Below are positions 9,666 to 18,602 of a DNA stretch of 25,475 nucleotides, in pieces. The DNA comes from Chara braunii (lineage: Eukaryota; Streptophyta; Charophyceae; Charales; Characeae). Made by a program: the position numbers and the translations under genes. The stretch covers positions 1,934,387 through 1,959,861 of the forward strand of contig BFEA01000229.1 of assembly GCA_003427395.1 (NCBI GenBank), written 5' to 3'. Position 1 is the stretch's first letter; each line of letters begins with the position of its first letter. The notes under the pieces were generated by a model. It was not told where the DNA came from. It was given only the letters and a program-made list of their open reading frames with translations, and did not search any database.

Positions 9666-10230
9666 GAGCAGCAGTGGCAACCTTCAATAGAGGTCGGTCG
9701 GCCATTAACAACATGTACGACAGGGCCGTAATTCTACGATGACGGTTAAGGTCCACTGAACGACGACGATGAAGGGAGCAGACAATAGAGGATAGCATAT
9801 GACACATGCACTCTAACGGGTCATACACCTTCGCGCTGCAAGTCGGCCCGTGGCCTGCATGGTGGCTTCTGGAATGGTCCACTGAAGACCTACTCTTCAC
9901 CTACCGCCCATCCATACTAACGTCCTTCTTCGTAGACCGCCTCTTATGTGTACATCCAGGCACCCTGCCAAGGATGCAGACGTGGAAGAAGACGACAAGG
10001 ACAAGCAAAAAGATGACCAGGGGCAGCAGCCGCAGCCATCGAAAGAGGCTGACCATGAACGACATGTGGGGAAGGGCAATAGCTAGACGACAATGGTACA
10101 CCTCCAGCAAACGGCGACGAAGAGGGATGCAAACGGTAGACCGTAGCATGGGACAAACGCCTTGTAACGTTTTTCGTCATGGAATACAGTGGGCAATCGG
10201 AGCAAGGGGGGGCGACCAAAGTATTCAAAT
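9616..10230. repeat. Internal duplication, 355-bp period
   Basis: AGGATGCACACGTGGAA at 9616 recurs as AGGATGCAGACGTGGAA at 9971. Similarity continues through GACAAGCAAAA, a GGAGCAGCAG/GGGGCAGCAG word and AACGACGACGATGAAGGGA/AACGGCGACGAAGAGGGA. It arose inside the transposon candidate and helps explain its lack of coding capacity there. Confidence 0.65.
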
Positions 10231-10476
10231 TTGCCAACCATTCGACCCCTTTCCGTTTGGCGGCACACACTGTGAGGGAGAACACTGGTCGACGACGTAC
10301 ACGGGGGCCGGCCGGCCACCAACGGTGACCGGTGGAGTAAGGTTCCTGGAAGCCGAACGTTGAAGTCCCAAGATGTCCGTGCGTTGCCCGGTAGGAACTC
10401 CAATGGACCAGCCGACGAAAATTTCTTGCCGACGACGGATGCCCTCGCCGCTCCGATTATCGCGGATCCTTGACCT

Positions 10477-10502
10477 CCAAGGGACCTCGGGAGGTCCCTT
10501 GG
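10477..10502. repeat. Perfect 11-bp hairpin inside the right end of the TIR element
   Basis: CCAAGGGACCT, a CGGG loop and AGGTCCCTTGG. A related CCAAGGGACCTCG word occurs at about 24308-24320, outside this element. Confidence 0.85.
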
Positions 10503-10626
10503 GGAACGCCACCAAATGGTTGTAGCTTGAGGACGCCCCAAGGATTCCCTGAGGAAATGTTTTCACTTTTTTTTTCGTTTTCATCCCCGAGGATAGGTGG
10601 ATCGAAATTTTCCTCGGGGGATTTAT

Positions 10627-10652
10627 GCCCCGAGGAGTGTCTAACGAGCCCC
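10627..10652 (-). repeat. Right terminal inverted repeat
   Basis: Inverted partner of 8559-8584, followed by the direct TGA copy at 10653-10655. Confidence 0.75.
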
Positions 10653-10655
10653 TGA

Positions 10656-12017
10656 GTCTGACAATGATATGGAGCTTCCACCACACAATCATGCCAAGCG
10701 CCCACAATGTCCTCAAAATGGAACCAGTCGCAATGCAGAATAAGTCATGAAGCACGCAATGTAGTCCCAGAATAAGCAGCAAGTAACGACGAAGTACAGA
10801 GAAATCGGGAGTGAGACAAGCAGAGCGAAGCAGTACGGAGAAGGAGGATACTTTCATCAATAATAAATAATAGAATTAAAAAGGCTCCTTATGTGAGCCG
10901 CAGCTCCAGTATCACCAGCGCCAACAAGCAAGTCAAGGTAAGCTTCCCTCACTCGCTCTCTCCCTCCCAGTTCTGATGACCCTCTTCCTTGCCCAACCTC
11001 TAAACTACAGCCAACTTTGGCTTCTCTCCCTCTCTCTTCTTCCTGGGATGGCACTGTCTTCCACTGGCACCAGCCTCCTCTCTCTACCTCACGCGCTCAG
11101 CAGTGATCTGGCCACCAACGTGGTGGAAGGCAAAATGAATGAGTCGTGGGGGCTGGGTGCTCTTTTGGTGAGTTGCCCAACCTTGGTCTGCCTCAGCCTG
11201 CCTCCTCGAACCGCGAAAATTTCTAAATCTTGGCAGCCCAGATTTGTTGTCGGCCAATGTGTGCCTGGACCCAGAAGGCCCTCGAAACCTCGTGAGCAGT
11301 ACAAACAGCGTTTGATTGTGCATCATCGTATCTGTCATGGCGGCCGTGGTCGACTCTTGAGAAATCTCTGACTCCTTAGTCCTGATTTTCCTCGACTTAC
11401 CTTGTGTGGAATACAGGCAGCCTCATTTGACGATGGACATCCTAGCTGTCGACTGTAGGACTTTCTCATACCCCTCGAAGACAGGAGATGCAAGTGTTGA
11501 CCCCTGATTGTAAGATTGACCAAAAGTTACAAACCTGGCCGACGTCCGTGCAGATTTTGAACTGCCTTCATTGCACATCAACCATTTTCTCACTTCCAGC
11601 GTGTGTGCAGGCGATAGCTTGCATAGGGAGCTAGTCCATTATAAAGATGCTCTTACCACTTCCTCCTGAGCAAAGGAGGCTCCTTCCGAAGTTTCGAGCA
11701 CCTGGAAGACACGGGGGCTTCCAGGGTGCTTTAGGCAGTAACACTGAGTCTCCTGGTGTTGCGTGAGGATCTTGTGGAGTTTGGTATGATTTATGGTTGC
11801 TTTGTGCGCCCACACAGAGGACTCTCTAAGTTTTTCCAGACCATTTGCAACATGGTCGGTGTTTTCGTGTTAGTGGACCTTGTTGTGCTGTGGTGCAACA
11901 AATTTTCTCTCTTGGGGTCTATACACTCCAGGGGCCAGACAACAAAGTGAAAGGGAGGTTGTCCAGCCATGGAGTTATGGAGATCACCATGACATGAGTG
12001 AGTTGTTTTATATGAAT
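10656..12017. other. No recognisable gene
   Basis: Several short overlapping frames on both strands, none with a motif I recognise. A small GGCTC/GAGCC hairpin lies at about 10883-10899, and AAGGTAAGC at about 10936 resembles a splice donor. A pyrimidine-rich stretch (about 10940-11100) follows. If a host exon hides here I cannot show it. Confidence 0.45.
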
Positions 12018-12195
12018 CTAGGCTACCAGCCGGGCCGCCCGGGTCACCGTATTTTCCTGGGCGGCCCGGCCGTGCAAGGACCAGGGAAGGTCCCAGCCAA
12101 ACAAAAAAAATAAAAAAACTCCAAAGAATCCGAAAAAGAACTATGGTATGCAGAAAAATAATCGGAATAACTTTTTTTTTTTTTTAACTGAACAA
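12018..12195. repeat. Foldback/MITE-like repeat, copy 1
   Basis: It starts CTAGGCTACCAG and immediately forms a GC-rich hairpin at 12029-12070 (GCCGGGCCGCCCGGG, 12-base loop, CCTGGGCGGCCCGGC), with one G-T wobble in 15 pairs. Then come AAGGTCCCAGC, an A-rich tract, GCAGAAAAATAA, a T14 run at 12172-12185 and AACTGAACAA. The A-rich and GCAGAAAAATAA parts recur in the same order at 18927-19010. The CTAGGCTACCAG end recurs inverted at the right ends of the copies at 18474 and 19093. No coding capacity. A short inverted-repeat element is likely, and its right end seems lost here. Confidence 0.55.
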
Positions 12196-12210
12196 TTTTT
12201 ATTTTTGTTT

Positions 12211-12495
12211 TTTTCTCAAGAAACAACCAGAGTGAGTGCTAGGGGTGCTGATAAGAGCAGACACCACTAGCATTCTCAGGGAGACTCCATCTATTGGTGG
12301 GGAGCAGCACCTGCTGGAAAGCGGGTCAAGCGTCCCTCAACATTTCAGGAAGGGGCAGTTTGTAAACAAGGGTTAACCGTGCCACGTGTCCATTCTACTA
12401 TAAACCTGAGTGATCGCCTGAATCGACACGCAGGCACACATCATTAATTTGATGAGCAGCATTGATTGCCCTCAACCGAGGGGATTAACTGACCA
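12211..12495 (+). repeat. Dispersed hairpin-bearing repeat, copy 1
   Basis: Contains a long hairpin at 12236-12272 with loop GCTGATAAGAGCAG, then CTCCATCTATTGGTGGGGAG, CCTGCTGGAAAG and GCGTCCCT. Near its end, CAGCATTGATTG precedes a short hairpin (CCCTC/GAGGG at 12469-12482) and GATTAACTGA. Copies 2 (13630-13852) and 3 (13984-14212) share these blocks in order. Family unknown. Confidence 0.7.
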
Positions 12496-12535
12496 TCGCA
12501 GTCTAACATCTTATCCCTAGTCTGAACAAATTTTT

Positions 12536-12575
12536 ATATAGCCAGAAAACGGGCCCGGTGTCCCTTACATCATTT
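12536..12575 (-). repeat. Third copy of the GGGCAC/GGACAC-CGGGCCC retroposon-end motif
   Basis: On the minus strand this reads GATGTAAGGGACACCGGGCCC, close to GATGTAAGCGTTGGGCACCGGGCCC of 7369-7393. A CCCGT/CCCAT-type word lies just upstream in both. No tail follows beyond an A-rich ATATAAAAAT. Confidence 0.4.
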
Positions 12576-12640
12576 GCTGCGGTCAAACGGGCTAAGTAAG
12601 GCACTCTCGGTCTAACCTATCCCCACCACAGCTTCACGAG

Positions 12641-12895
12641 GTTACAAAACCGATGATCCCAATCCCAACCCTAAAACAAAATTCACGCTCCCTAATTTAA
12701 CAAAAGTCAAATCCTAATCTACCCCCTTTCCAGACCACCACTATCAAGCAACCCTAAGCTCCACCAGCCAAGGTTACGAATCTGATAATCCCAATCCCAA
12801 CCCTAAAACAAAATTCGCGTTCCCCAATTTAACAAAAGTCAAATCCTAATCTACCCCTTCTCCAAATCACCATTATGAAACAGCCGTAATCTAGC
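12641..12895. repeat. 132-bp tandem duplication
   Basis: Two adjacent copies start at 12641 and 12773. They share AATCCCAACCCTAAAACAAA, AATTTAACAAAAGTCAAATC and CTAATCTACCCC, with scattered changes, so it is an older duplication. Confidence 0.9.
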
Positions 12896-13107
12896 GGAAT
12901 CCAATCTAGATAACAAACCAGCAGCCAACACATAAACAAAATACTCGATGATTTCATCCTACTTATCCGCTACCAACTAAAAACAAAAAAAAAAGGTTAT
13001 CCACAATAGTGTCTTACCCGCGGATAGTCAATGGTCTCATCAAATTACCCAACCCACGGGCAAAACCAACAGGGAACGTAATCCAACGAAGTAACACTTC
13101 CGAAATC

Positions 13108-13143
<36 letters not shown>

Positions 13144-13629
13144 AACACGATGGACACCAAACCTAATTACAATTATGACAACCCTTACTTGTCAAATCGG
13201 CAGTCCACAAAGTACCAATTACACGAACTAACAAAACTTATCCTAACGATTAGAATCTAGGAAAACACAATCATCTATACTCGCAATGCTTGCAATTTAG
13301 GGAAACACAGTCAATGACTGTCAGAGCACCAGAAATCAGAAAATCTTGCGCAACACCCTGCCCGAAGTAGGAGTAAAGGCAACAGTGGACAGGCCCGCTC
13401 ACAACTTGAAGTCTGTTGTCAGCAACACTGGACGATACCGATCACGGCATGAAGTCCGTCATCCGTCTTCTGGAAGGCGACGTTTATCGATGCACTCTCG
13501 TCCTTCATCTCCAGCTCTTCATCCAGATAAAACTGTATCCACTTCAACAACGCAATCGTTCTCCGTATCTATAATCAGCGGGCAAAGCCCCTTATTAGGT
13601 AGTAATACTTTTTCTTTCGTTTTTTTTTT
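12896..13629. other. No gene; contains A28 run
   Basis: AT-rich sequence with an uninterrupted A28 at 13113-13140, a possible poly(A) tail on the plus strand. The sequence before it (13000-13110) shows no LINE or SINE features I recognise. A frame from 13346 to 13687 is not convincing. Confidence 0.5.
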
Positions 13630-13852
13630 CCTTTCAAGAAACGTCCCCACCAGTGTTAGTGGTGCTGATAAGAGCAGACACCACTAGCACCTAGGGAGAG
13701 GCTCCATCTGTTGGTGGGGAGCTCGCCTGCTGGAAAGTGGGTCCAGCGTCCCTTATACAGACTGATTTTGGAGTACATCAGAAAAAACTATGGAGTGTTC
13801 CTGTCAGCATTGATTGCCCCGGGATCCGGGGGATTGACTGAGCAGGATATTG
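13630..13852 (+). repeat. Dispersed hairpin-bearing repeat, copy 2
   Basis: Same blocks as the copy at 12211. The first hairpin (13653-13690) pairs GTGTTAGTGGTG with CACCACTAGCAC over 12 positions and can add CTG/CAG. The second (13817-13831) pairs CCCCGG with CCGGGG. The stretch between GCGTCCCT and CAGCATTGATTG is shorter than in copy 1. Confidence 0.7.
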
Positions 13853-13983
13853 GAAGGAAGGGGGAACCTCTTCACCCTACGTTCGGCGTCGGATATACAG
13901 CTACACGTTAGCTCCTCCCTCCCCCTAAGCCATACTAAAACCATACTATCATCTCCCCCTCTTTAATCTCCAGACGCCCTCAT

Positions 13984-14212
13984 CATTCTCAGGAGGCTCC
14001 ATCTATTGGTTGGGAGCAGCACCTGATGACATTCTTGGCAAACAGAGATCGAGATGTTCTCATATAGGCTATAGGCCTTCTATCGTGGCGTACCCTGGGA
14101 CTGTACGTACACTCCCGCTAAGCTGCCTATTCAAGATCTCTAAACTGTTGAGCACGCTGTCGACCTGCCAGCATTGATTACCCTGAAGCCAGGGGATTGA
14201 CTGAGCAGGTAA
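13984..14212 (+). repeat. Dispersed hairpin-bearing repeat, copy 3 (lacks first hairpin)
   Basis: Begins at CATTCTCAGG, equivalent to 12271, so the first hairpin is missing. It keeps CTCCATCTATTGGTTGGGAG and ends with CAGCATTGATTA, the hairpin CCCTG/CAGGG (14181-14194) and GATTGACTGAGCAGG. It abuts the 3' side of the LINE. Confidence 0.65.
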
Positions 14213-14433
14213 AGCCTACATCGCTCCCTACCACTGTAGATCTCCGATGGAGAGTCCACGGAGTGGAAAGGGATCGGGGAAATCAGAAGGAGGGCGCAAA
14301 GAATCGTCCCATCTACCTTGGTCCAATCGCTAAATCAGATACCATAGTCTCCTTTGAACACGTCTTCACCCCCATTCCGAAGACTGTCCTCCCTCCCCAA
14401 CCATTCCCTGGAAAACTGTCGGATAGCTTGCAT

Positions 14434-14640
14434 TCAAGTTATGTCTTGTTTCGTTTGAAACAGATCCAGTTTTGCTTTCACACTTTGCCAGTGTGCCATG
14501 AGTTCTTCCATAATATATTGCTTAACCATTTCAATGACCTCTTCCCCCTCTATCCTGACATCTTCAATCGCGAGTATGCACCTTTTCCGCCAAAGAGCCC
14601 AGATGATATCTCTCCTCCCCATCGTAAACATGTTGTTTTC
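14434..14640 (-). pseudogene. LINE ORF2 C-terminal tail
   Basis: Reads IIWALWRKRCILAIEDVRIE and an acidic helical stretch ending before a stop. LWRKRC-like blocks are common after the zinc-finger region of plant LINE ORF2 proteins. It sits just downstream, on the element's strand, of the zf-RVT-like part. Confidence 0.65.
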
Positions 14641-14769
14641 AAAAGGACAGTCCGTGGGGGAAGACCAAGCTTCATATAAGAGGGCTCTCCAGTCCCATGG
14701 TCATGCGGATGTAGTGTCGAGCTGTCACCAGATCTTGTCCCACCATCGCCATGTCAGAATCGCCCCTAG

Positions 14770-15102
14770 TCATTGTAGAAAGATGTGCTCTATGGTTTCC
14801 GCGATCTTTCGGTGAGGAAAGGAGGCCAAACAGGAATGACACCATGGTAGCACTAAGCCTTTTTGTTCTAGGTAGGTTCGATCAATTAGCCAGTCATTGG
14901 TTGGGAGGCAGCGGTGTTCTATCTGCCATTGCAGCAAAGCCAGTTCCGCCGGTTTGGAGCTCGTGGCCTTAAACCACCGGATGGGTCGAACTGCGTCCCT
15001 TTCTACGTTCAGATGGGTTAGCCATCGCTCTCTCACAATTTCTTTCACATTTACCCTTGATCTCAAGAGGCGGTAGGCAGATTTTACTGACAAAGTGAAC
15101 AA
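14770..15102 (-). pseudogene. LINE ORF2 zf-RVT-like region
   Basis: Starts with FTLSVKSAYRLLRSR, the usual entry to the zf-RVT region ('F.vksaY.ll'). It continues with LALLQWQIEHRCLPTNDWL (normally 'fLWrl.h..LPT...L') and CHSCLASFPHRKIAETIEHIF (normally CP.C....Et..Hlf..C). The two cysteines of C..C and the H are visible, and a final cysteine is not (HIFLQ then stop). The region is thought to bind nucleic acid after the RT. Confidence 0.8.
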
Positions 15103-15141
15103 GGTCCTGTTTACCCCAATTTTTCTTGCCGGATTCCATTG

Positions 15142-15480
15142 TCATTCCTCCGGATCGAGAGGGAGGTTGGCAAGCGGGGTTTCAGGGAAGAACGTGAACC
15201 AGTCCTCCTGCAAATGAAGTACCCGGATGCAGTGCATATCTGTATTTTCCCACCATTTCAGCACCTCAAGGTGGTACCTCTTTAGCCTATTGTCATGTTC
15301 CTGATGAAAAGGATTCACTGGTGGTTCCTGGGTGTGTACCACCAACACGTTCCCCACGCTTTCAGGATCACCCGAGATAGCCACCCAGTCCCCTTCTTGT
15401 AGACATGGTCCTTTGCATAGGATGCGCACACCATCCAGGGGTACAAAAAAATTAATTCCTCCAAGTTCTTCCCGGGTGAT
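15142..15480 (-). pseudogene. LINE ORF2 inter-domain segment, frame-disrupted
   Basis: Reads LQEGDWVAISGDPESVGNVL, then RLKRYHLEVLKWWENTD and LPLDPEE, leading towards the zf-RVT-like region. An alternative frame (15719-15315) carries the preceding part (LEELIFLYPWMVCASYAK), so a frameshift lies near 15420-15450. The segment is not a catalytic domain. Confidence 0.55.
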
Positions 15481-15511
15481 GACAATGTTTTAAAAGAGGT
15501 TTCAACTTTTG

Positions 15512-16180
15512 TTATGTTCGCCAGTTGGTTTCTTCCACGTCCCATATGTCCTTGATTCGTATCACCCCCCTTTCGACCCAGCTGTTCCACTGGGGGGCCG
15601 AACTGCAGTATACCCTCCCGTACCGATCCGTGATATGTACGTTCCCGAAAAGAGGTTGTCTTACCACCTCCTCCCACCTTGACGGCCTGCCCTTGTCTGG
15701 TAGGGGGAGTTGGCACCACGCGCGAAGGGCCCAGATCCAGAAGTCGTCCCCGACTAAGTCTACAACCTGCATAACCGGGTCCAAAATTCCTAAGCCCCCT
15801 TTGTCTCTTGGCTGAGTAATGACCAGCCAGGTGACTTTAGTGATCACAATAGAAAGAGTGTTCTCCCCCCTCCAGAACAGCGCGTTAACCTGTCTCTTCA
15901 ATGCTTTGACAACCTCTTTGCTAAGGGCCCATATCGCAGATTTGTACCATAGTGAGGCCAGAATAACATTGTTGATGACCAAGGTTCTGCTCAACAACGA
16001 TGTCCGCTTGTCATTCCAGTGGACAATCTTTTCCACCACGGGTTTCAAAATCCAGTCATTATTCAAGGTTGGCATGCCAAAGACAGTCATCATGATGCCC
16101 AAAACCCGAATAACGACCCCCATGGGTAGCCATTTAACCTGCAGGCTGCAACTGCTCCGAGTGGGCGCGCACCCCTTGGT
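15512..16180 (-). pseudogene. LINE ORF2 RT thumb/connection region
   Basis: A 203-aa open frame with LLSRTLVINNVILASLWYKS, ALKRQVNALFWRGE, ITKVTWLVITQPRDKGGLGI and LDPV. These match the conserved post-RT blocks of L1-type ORF2 ('gR..vin.vl...lwy', 'fLW.g', 'v.W..v..pk..GGLGi'). The frame also opens upstream (VKWLPMGVVIRVLG) after a stop that separates it from the RT core. Confidence 0.85.
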
Positions 16181-16219
16181 GGTGAATCCACCACTCCAAG
16201 GTCTTGGTGCCCCAATTGA

Positions 16220-16760
16220 CTGTCATGTCGGAGACGTTGTGCACCTCTCCATGAGGTTTCCGATCTCTTCTATATTTGCAGGAGTAGCATTTAACATGAG
16301 AGTCAGATCATCCGCAGACATAAAGCAAACCAAGATAACTTCTTCTGGGATGGCAGAAATCTGGAGTTTACACAAATCCTGGTTTGTGCAGAGGTTTGCG
16401 GCCAGCGCTTCCATTACGATGATGAAGAGGAAGTGGGCTAGTGGGTCTCCTTGGCGGACAAATTTCTGCAGATGAATTTTCAAGGTCAGCATTCCATTGA
16501 ACTGAACTTTCATCGTGTCGTTATGGTGCAGAATTGTGATCCACCTTCGGAAATGCGGACCGAAATCCAATTTTTTCAAACATTTGTCCAGAAGGAACCA
16601 ATCCGCATGATCATATGCTTTCTCAAAATCAATAAAAATAACGGCTGCATTGCTTTTATCCTGCCTTGTTAGTCTGAGAAGCTCATTTATTAGGAGAATG
16701 TTTTCATGGATTCGTCGTCCTCCATTTGCAGCAAAGAGGTCCAGATTTCCTCATTGGATA
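16220..16760 (-). pseudogene. LINE reverse transcriptase core (fingers partly deleted)
   Basis: One open frame reads RRIHENILLINELLRL, then VIFIDFEKAYDHADWFLL (motif A with its first catalytic Asp), RQGDPLAHFLFIIVMEALA (motif B) and FMSADDLTLML (motif C). Motif C has Ser where L1-type enzymes have Tyr or Phe before ADD. Upstream, a different frame (16974-16690) ends with LSNEEIWTSLLQM, the block that usually precedes the KAPG.DG.. fingers. Those fingers are missing, and the two blocks abut near 16730. So a deletion plus frameshift removed the first RT motifs. Confidence 0.85.
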
Positions 16761-17042
16761 ACGGTTGACCAAGTTGTGTTTTCTGTTGTTGAAATAATTC
16801 TTTTTTCGGCGGTTGGAGGAAGGTCGCAACCTCTTCCTCCCTTAACTGCTGTCCCGCTGTGAGCATATAGATGTGAAGAGGTCTTTGAAGGACCGTGCAA
16901 TCTATGTACATTGTGGAGTGGAGGACGCTATCTCCTCGCACCCTTGCTTTGGATCGTACAAGGCCTCGATGCATCTCCTCCGAGTACGCATTCGGGCCAG
17001 GCTAAATAGTTTAGTGTCTATTGTACCTTCGGTTTGGTAGCG

Positions 17043-17338
17043 CGATATTTTTACTCTAATTCGCATTCCTTCCCATCATTGGGGGGTAAAGGTCTGCAAC
17101 TGTTGTTGTAGGACTTGTATATGTGTTTGCTGGTTTGATACTGTACTTTACCATATCTGGAGCGGCTTGTTGTTCAAGTTCAAGTTGTTGGATTTGTTGG
17201 AGTATCTTTACCTCACGTTCATGTCTGCGGGCCGCTTGTTGTGACGAATATTCCTTGCATTTTTTGTTACGAAAAAAAAAATCATTATTAAACCAATCGA
17301 TTTCTTGTGGTACGTTTTGCTTTCGGGTGTGCCAGAAT
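17043..17338 (-). pseudogene. LINE linker-like open frame between endonuclease and RT
   Basis: Open frame of about 98 codons with QQAARRHEREVKILQQIQQL, a charged helical stretch like the segment between endonuclease and RT in L1-type ORF2, then a Thr/Pro-rich part ending in a stop. It is in the expected place but has no diagnostic motif and could be a separate insertion. Confidence 0.4.
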
Positions 17339-17389
17339 GCCCACTTATATATACTTTAGGAATGACCTTTGTTGAAGAAGAGACACATT

Positions 17390-18005
17390 TAGTTTACAAA
17401 ACCCGATGCCCTGATCGGGTTTCTTGCAAAACGTCAGGATAGTTGTACACGTCTTGTGATCCAAGCCAGGGTACGGGCTTCGTGGTAAAATGGATGCTAA
17501 AAGTAGCGAGTCGTGCAGGTCCTCTGAGATAAGAATTAGGTCAATCCTAGATCTGGATTGACCCTTTGTTCCTTCCTTCCGGAGGCAAGAGTACTACCTC
17601 GTATCTGGGTGAAGCTTCCGGAAGGTGTCAAAAAGTTCCAGTGCTGGTTGAAGCTTCCGGAAGGTGTCAAAAAGTTTCAATGATAGGCATAGGTCCTCGA
17701 TCATTCGTTCATCTTCCTCAATGAAAGGAGGGGCCTGGGAGGGCATTCGCCATCTCTCCATCCATCGATCCGGGGCTGCGTTGTAGTCCCCGACGATTAT
17801 GCCTGGGACCCCCGTCGGGATCTGTGATTTGAGCGTCTCAAAGAAACGCCTCCTTTCCCCCACCTCGTTAAGGGCGTAGATACTGACACTACACACCACT
17901 TCAAGCTCTATCCTGATAAAAACCGCTACCTATCTTCCTTCCTCTTGGTCCGCTACCCCATGGATGGTGTCTGCCCGAGACTCTGGAGGAAGCCGGATGG
18001 CAGGT
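17390..18005 (-). pseudogene. LINE apurinic-type endonuclease domain, in two frames
   Basis: The first frame has a remnant IRLPPESRADTIHG, a stop, then VAVFIRIELEVVCSVSIYAL, ERRRFFETL and PGIIVGDYNAAPD, the core endonuclease motif (GDfN). Near 17600 the frame shifts and continues with SRIDLILISEDLHDSLLL and GLDHKTCTTILTF, matching the conserved SRID and (S)DH blocks. The N-terminal catalytic Asn/Glu blocks are not seen. A 39-bp tandem duplication (17611-17688) repeats LELFDTFRKL within the domain. In a working LINE this domain nicks target DNA to prime reverse transcription. Confidence 0.8.
17611..17688 (-). repeat. 39-bp in-frame tandem duplication within the endonuclease
   Basis: GAAGCTTCCGGAAGGTGTCA starts at 17611 and at 17650. 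The unit is 39 bp, so the frame is kept and LFDTFRKL is encoded twice. Confidence 0.9.
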
Positions 18006-18010
18006 AGTAA

Positions 18011-18368
18011 TACTGATATGTACGATGCGCAGATCCTGCCCATTGACCAACCCCACATCTCTCTCTCTCCTTCTGCGGCCCATCTAGGATTACCGACTTT
18101 CGTCGGTCAAGATTAGGCTATGGCAGGTGCATGGTTGTGCACCCTCCACCTCAGCGCCCACATGCTCTATCACCTCTCCACCTCCACCATACCCAACAGC
18201 AAGTTCTGGCTAAGCACAGCTTATCCACAGCTGCCCCCGTGCAATTCCCCGCTGCCCGCGCATCGTGATAGTGATGCGCTAGCACAGCATTACCGCTGCG
18301 CTAATGCACCGTGATGCTACCGTCGGTGGCGAGCATTGCCTCAGGGTCCCATCAAAACTTTTACCAAA
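18011..18368. other. No gene seen
   Basis: May hold the lost 5' part of the LINE, but no endonuclease N-terminal motif is recognisable. A CCGACTTTCGTCGG imperfect palindrome lies near 18093-18106. Confidence 0.5.
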
Positions 18369-18474
18369 TTTAAAACAAAATTTTAAATTAAAAACAATTT
18401 TCATTTTTTTTATTTTTTTATATCTTTTTGGCCCAGTCGGGCAAGTGGATCGGGGTCACTCTAGTAGCCTAGAT
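18369..18474. repeat. Foldback/MITE-like repeat, copy 2 (right end only)
   Basis: An A/T-rich tract runs into GGCCCAGTCGGGCAAGTGGA, then CTCTAGTAGCCTAGATAT. The same order (T-rich, GGCCCGCCCGGGCAAGTGAC, CTCTGGTAGCCTAGGTAT) is found at 19040-19095. It is the inverse of the CTAGGCTACCAG end at 12018. Confidence 0.55.
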
Positions 18475-18602
18475 ATGAATAGTGCAAGTGGCAGTCTGCC
18501 CTTGCTCCCTTTGTAGAGTACATTATATTCGTTCAACAGTGCCGCACCGGCAGCAGAGGGGTGTGTGGGCACTTGCCGCTTAACCACACAAACGTAGGCA
18601 GC

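Larger units (their letters stand above)
8559..10652. mobile_element. Candidate 2.1 kb PIF/Harbinger-like TIR transposon, non-autonomous
   Basis: The left end reads GGGGCTCGTTAGACACTCCT and the right end is its exact 20-base inverted complement. The match extends to 25 of 26 bases with a single T/C difference before GGGGC. TGA flanks both ends directly (8556-8558 and 10653-10655), a 3-bp target-site duplication as in PIF/Harbinger elements, although that family prefers TWA. Inside each end, CCTTGGGG/CCTCGGGG words recur, for example CCACCTATCCT.GGGG in both ends, like subterminal binding sites. The interior carries a broken transposase-like frame (9102-9665) and a 355-bp-period duplication. 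No intact transposase or Myb-like partner is visible, so the element would need help in trans. Alternatively the two ends are separate copies of a smaller repeat in opposite orientation. Confidence 0.6.
14430..18010 (-). mobile_element. Long decayed non-LTR retrotransposon (LINE, L1-like)
   Basis: Read on the minus strand, this 3.6 kb stretch carries, in order, an apurinic-type endonuclease, a charged linker, reverse transcriptase, thumb and connection regions, a zf-RVT-like zinc-finger region and a C-terminal tail. This order is typical of plant L1-clade ORF2. Many frame changes and stops and an internal deletion before the RT core make it inactive. I see no ORF1, 5' start, poly(A) tail or target-site duplication, so the true ends are not fixed. 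The dispersed repeat ending at 14212 lies close to its 3' side. Confidence 0.85.

Noticed and set aside
10225-10860. 211-codon minus-strand open frame
   Set aside because: It spans the right terminal inverted repeat and its hairpin, so it crosses an element boundary and is unlikely to be a gene.
13630-13690. Possible hammerhead ribozyme (AAGAAAC followed by CTGATAAG)
   Set aside because: The core needs CUGAUGA, GAAA and a UH cleavage site joined by three stems. Stem II and stem III cannot be formed in either copy, and the copy at 12211 lacks the GTC.
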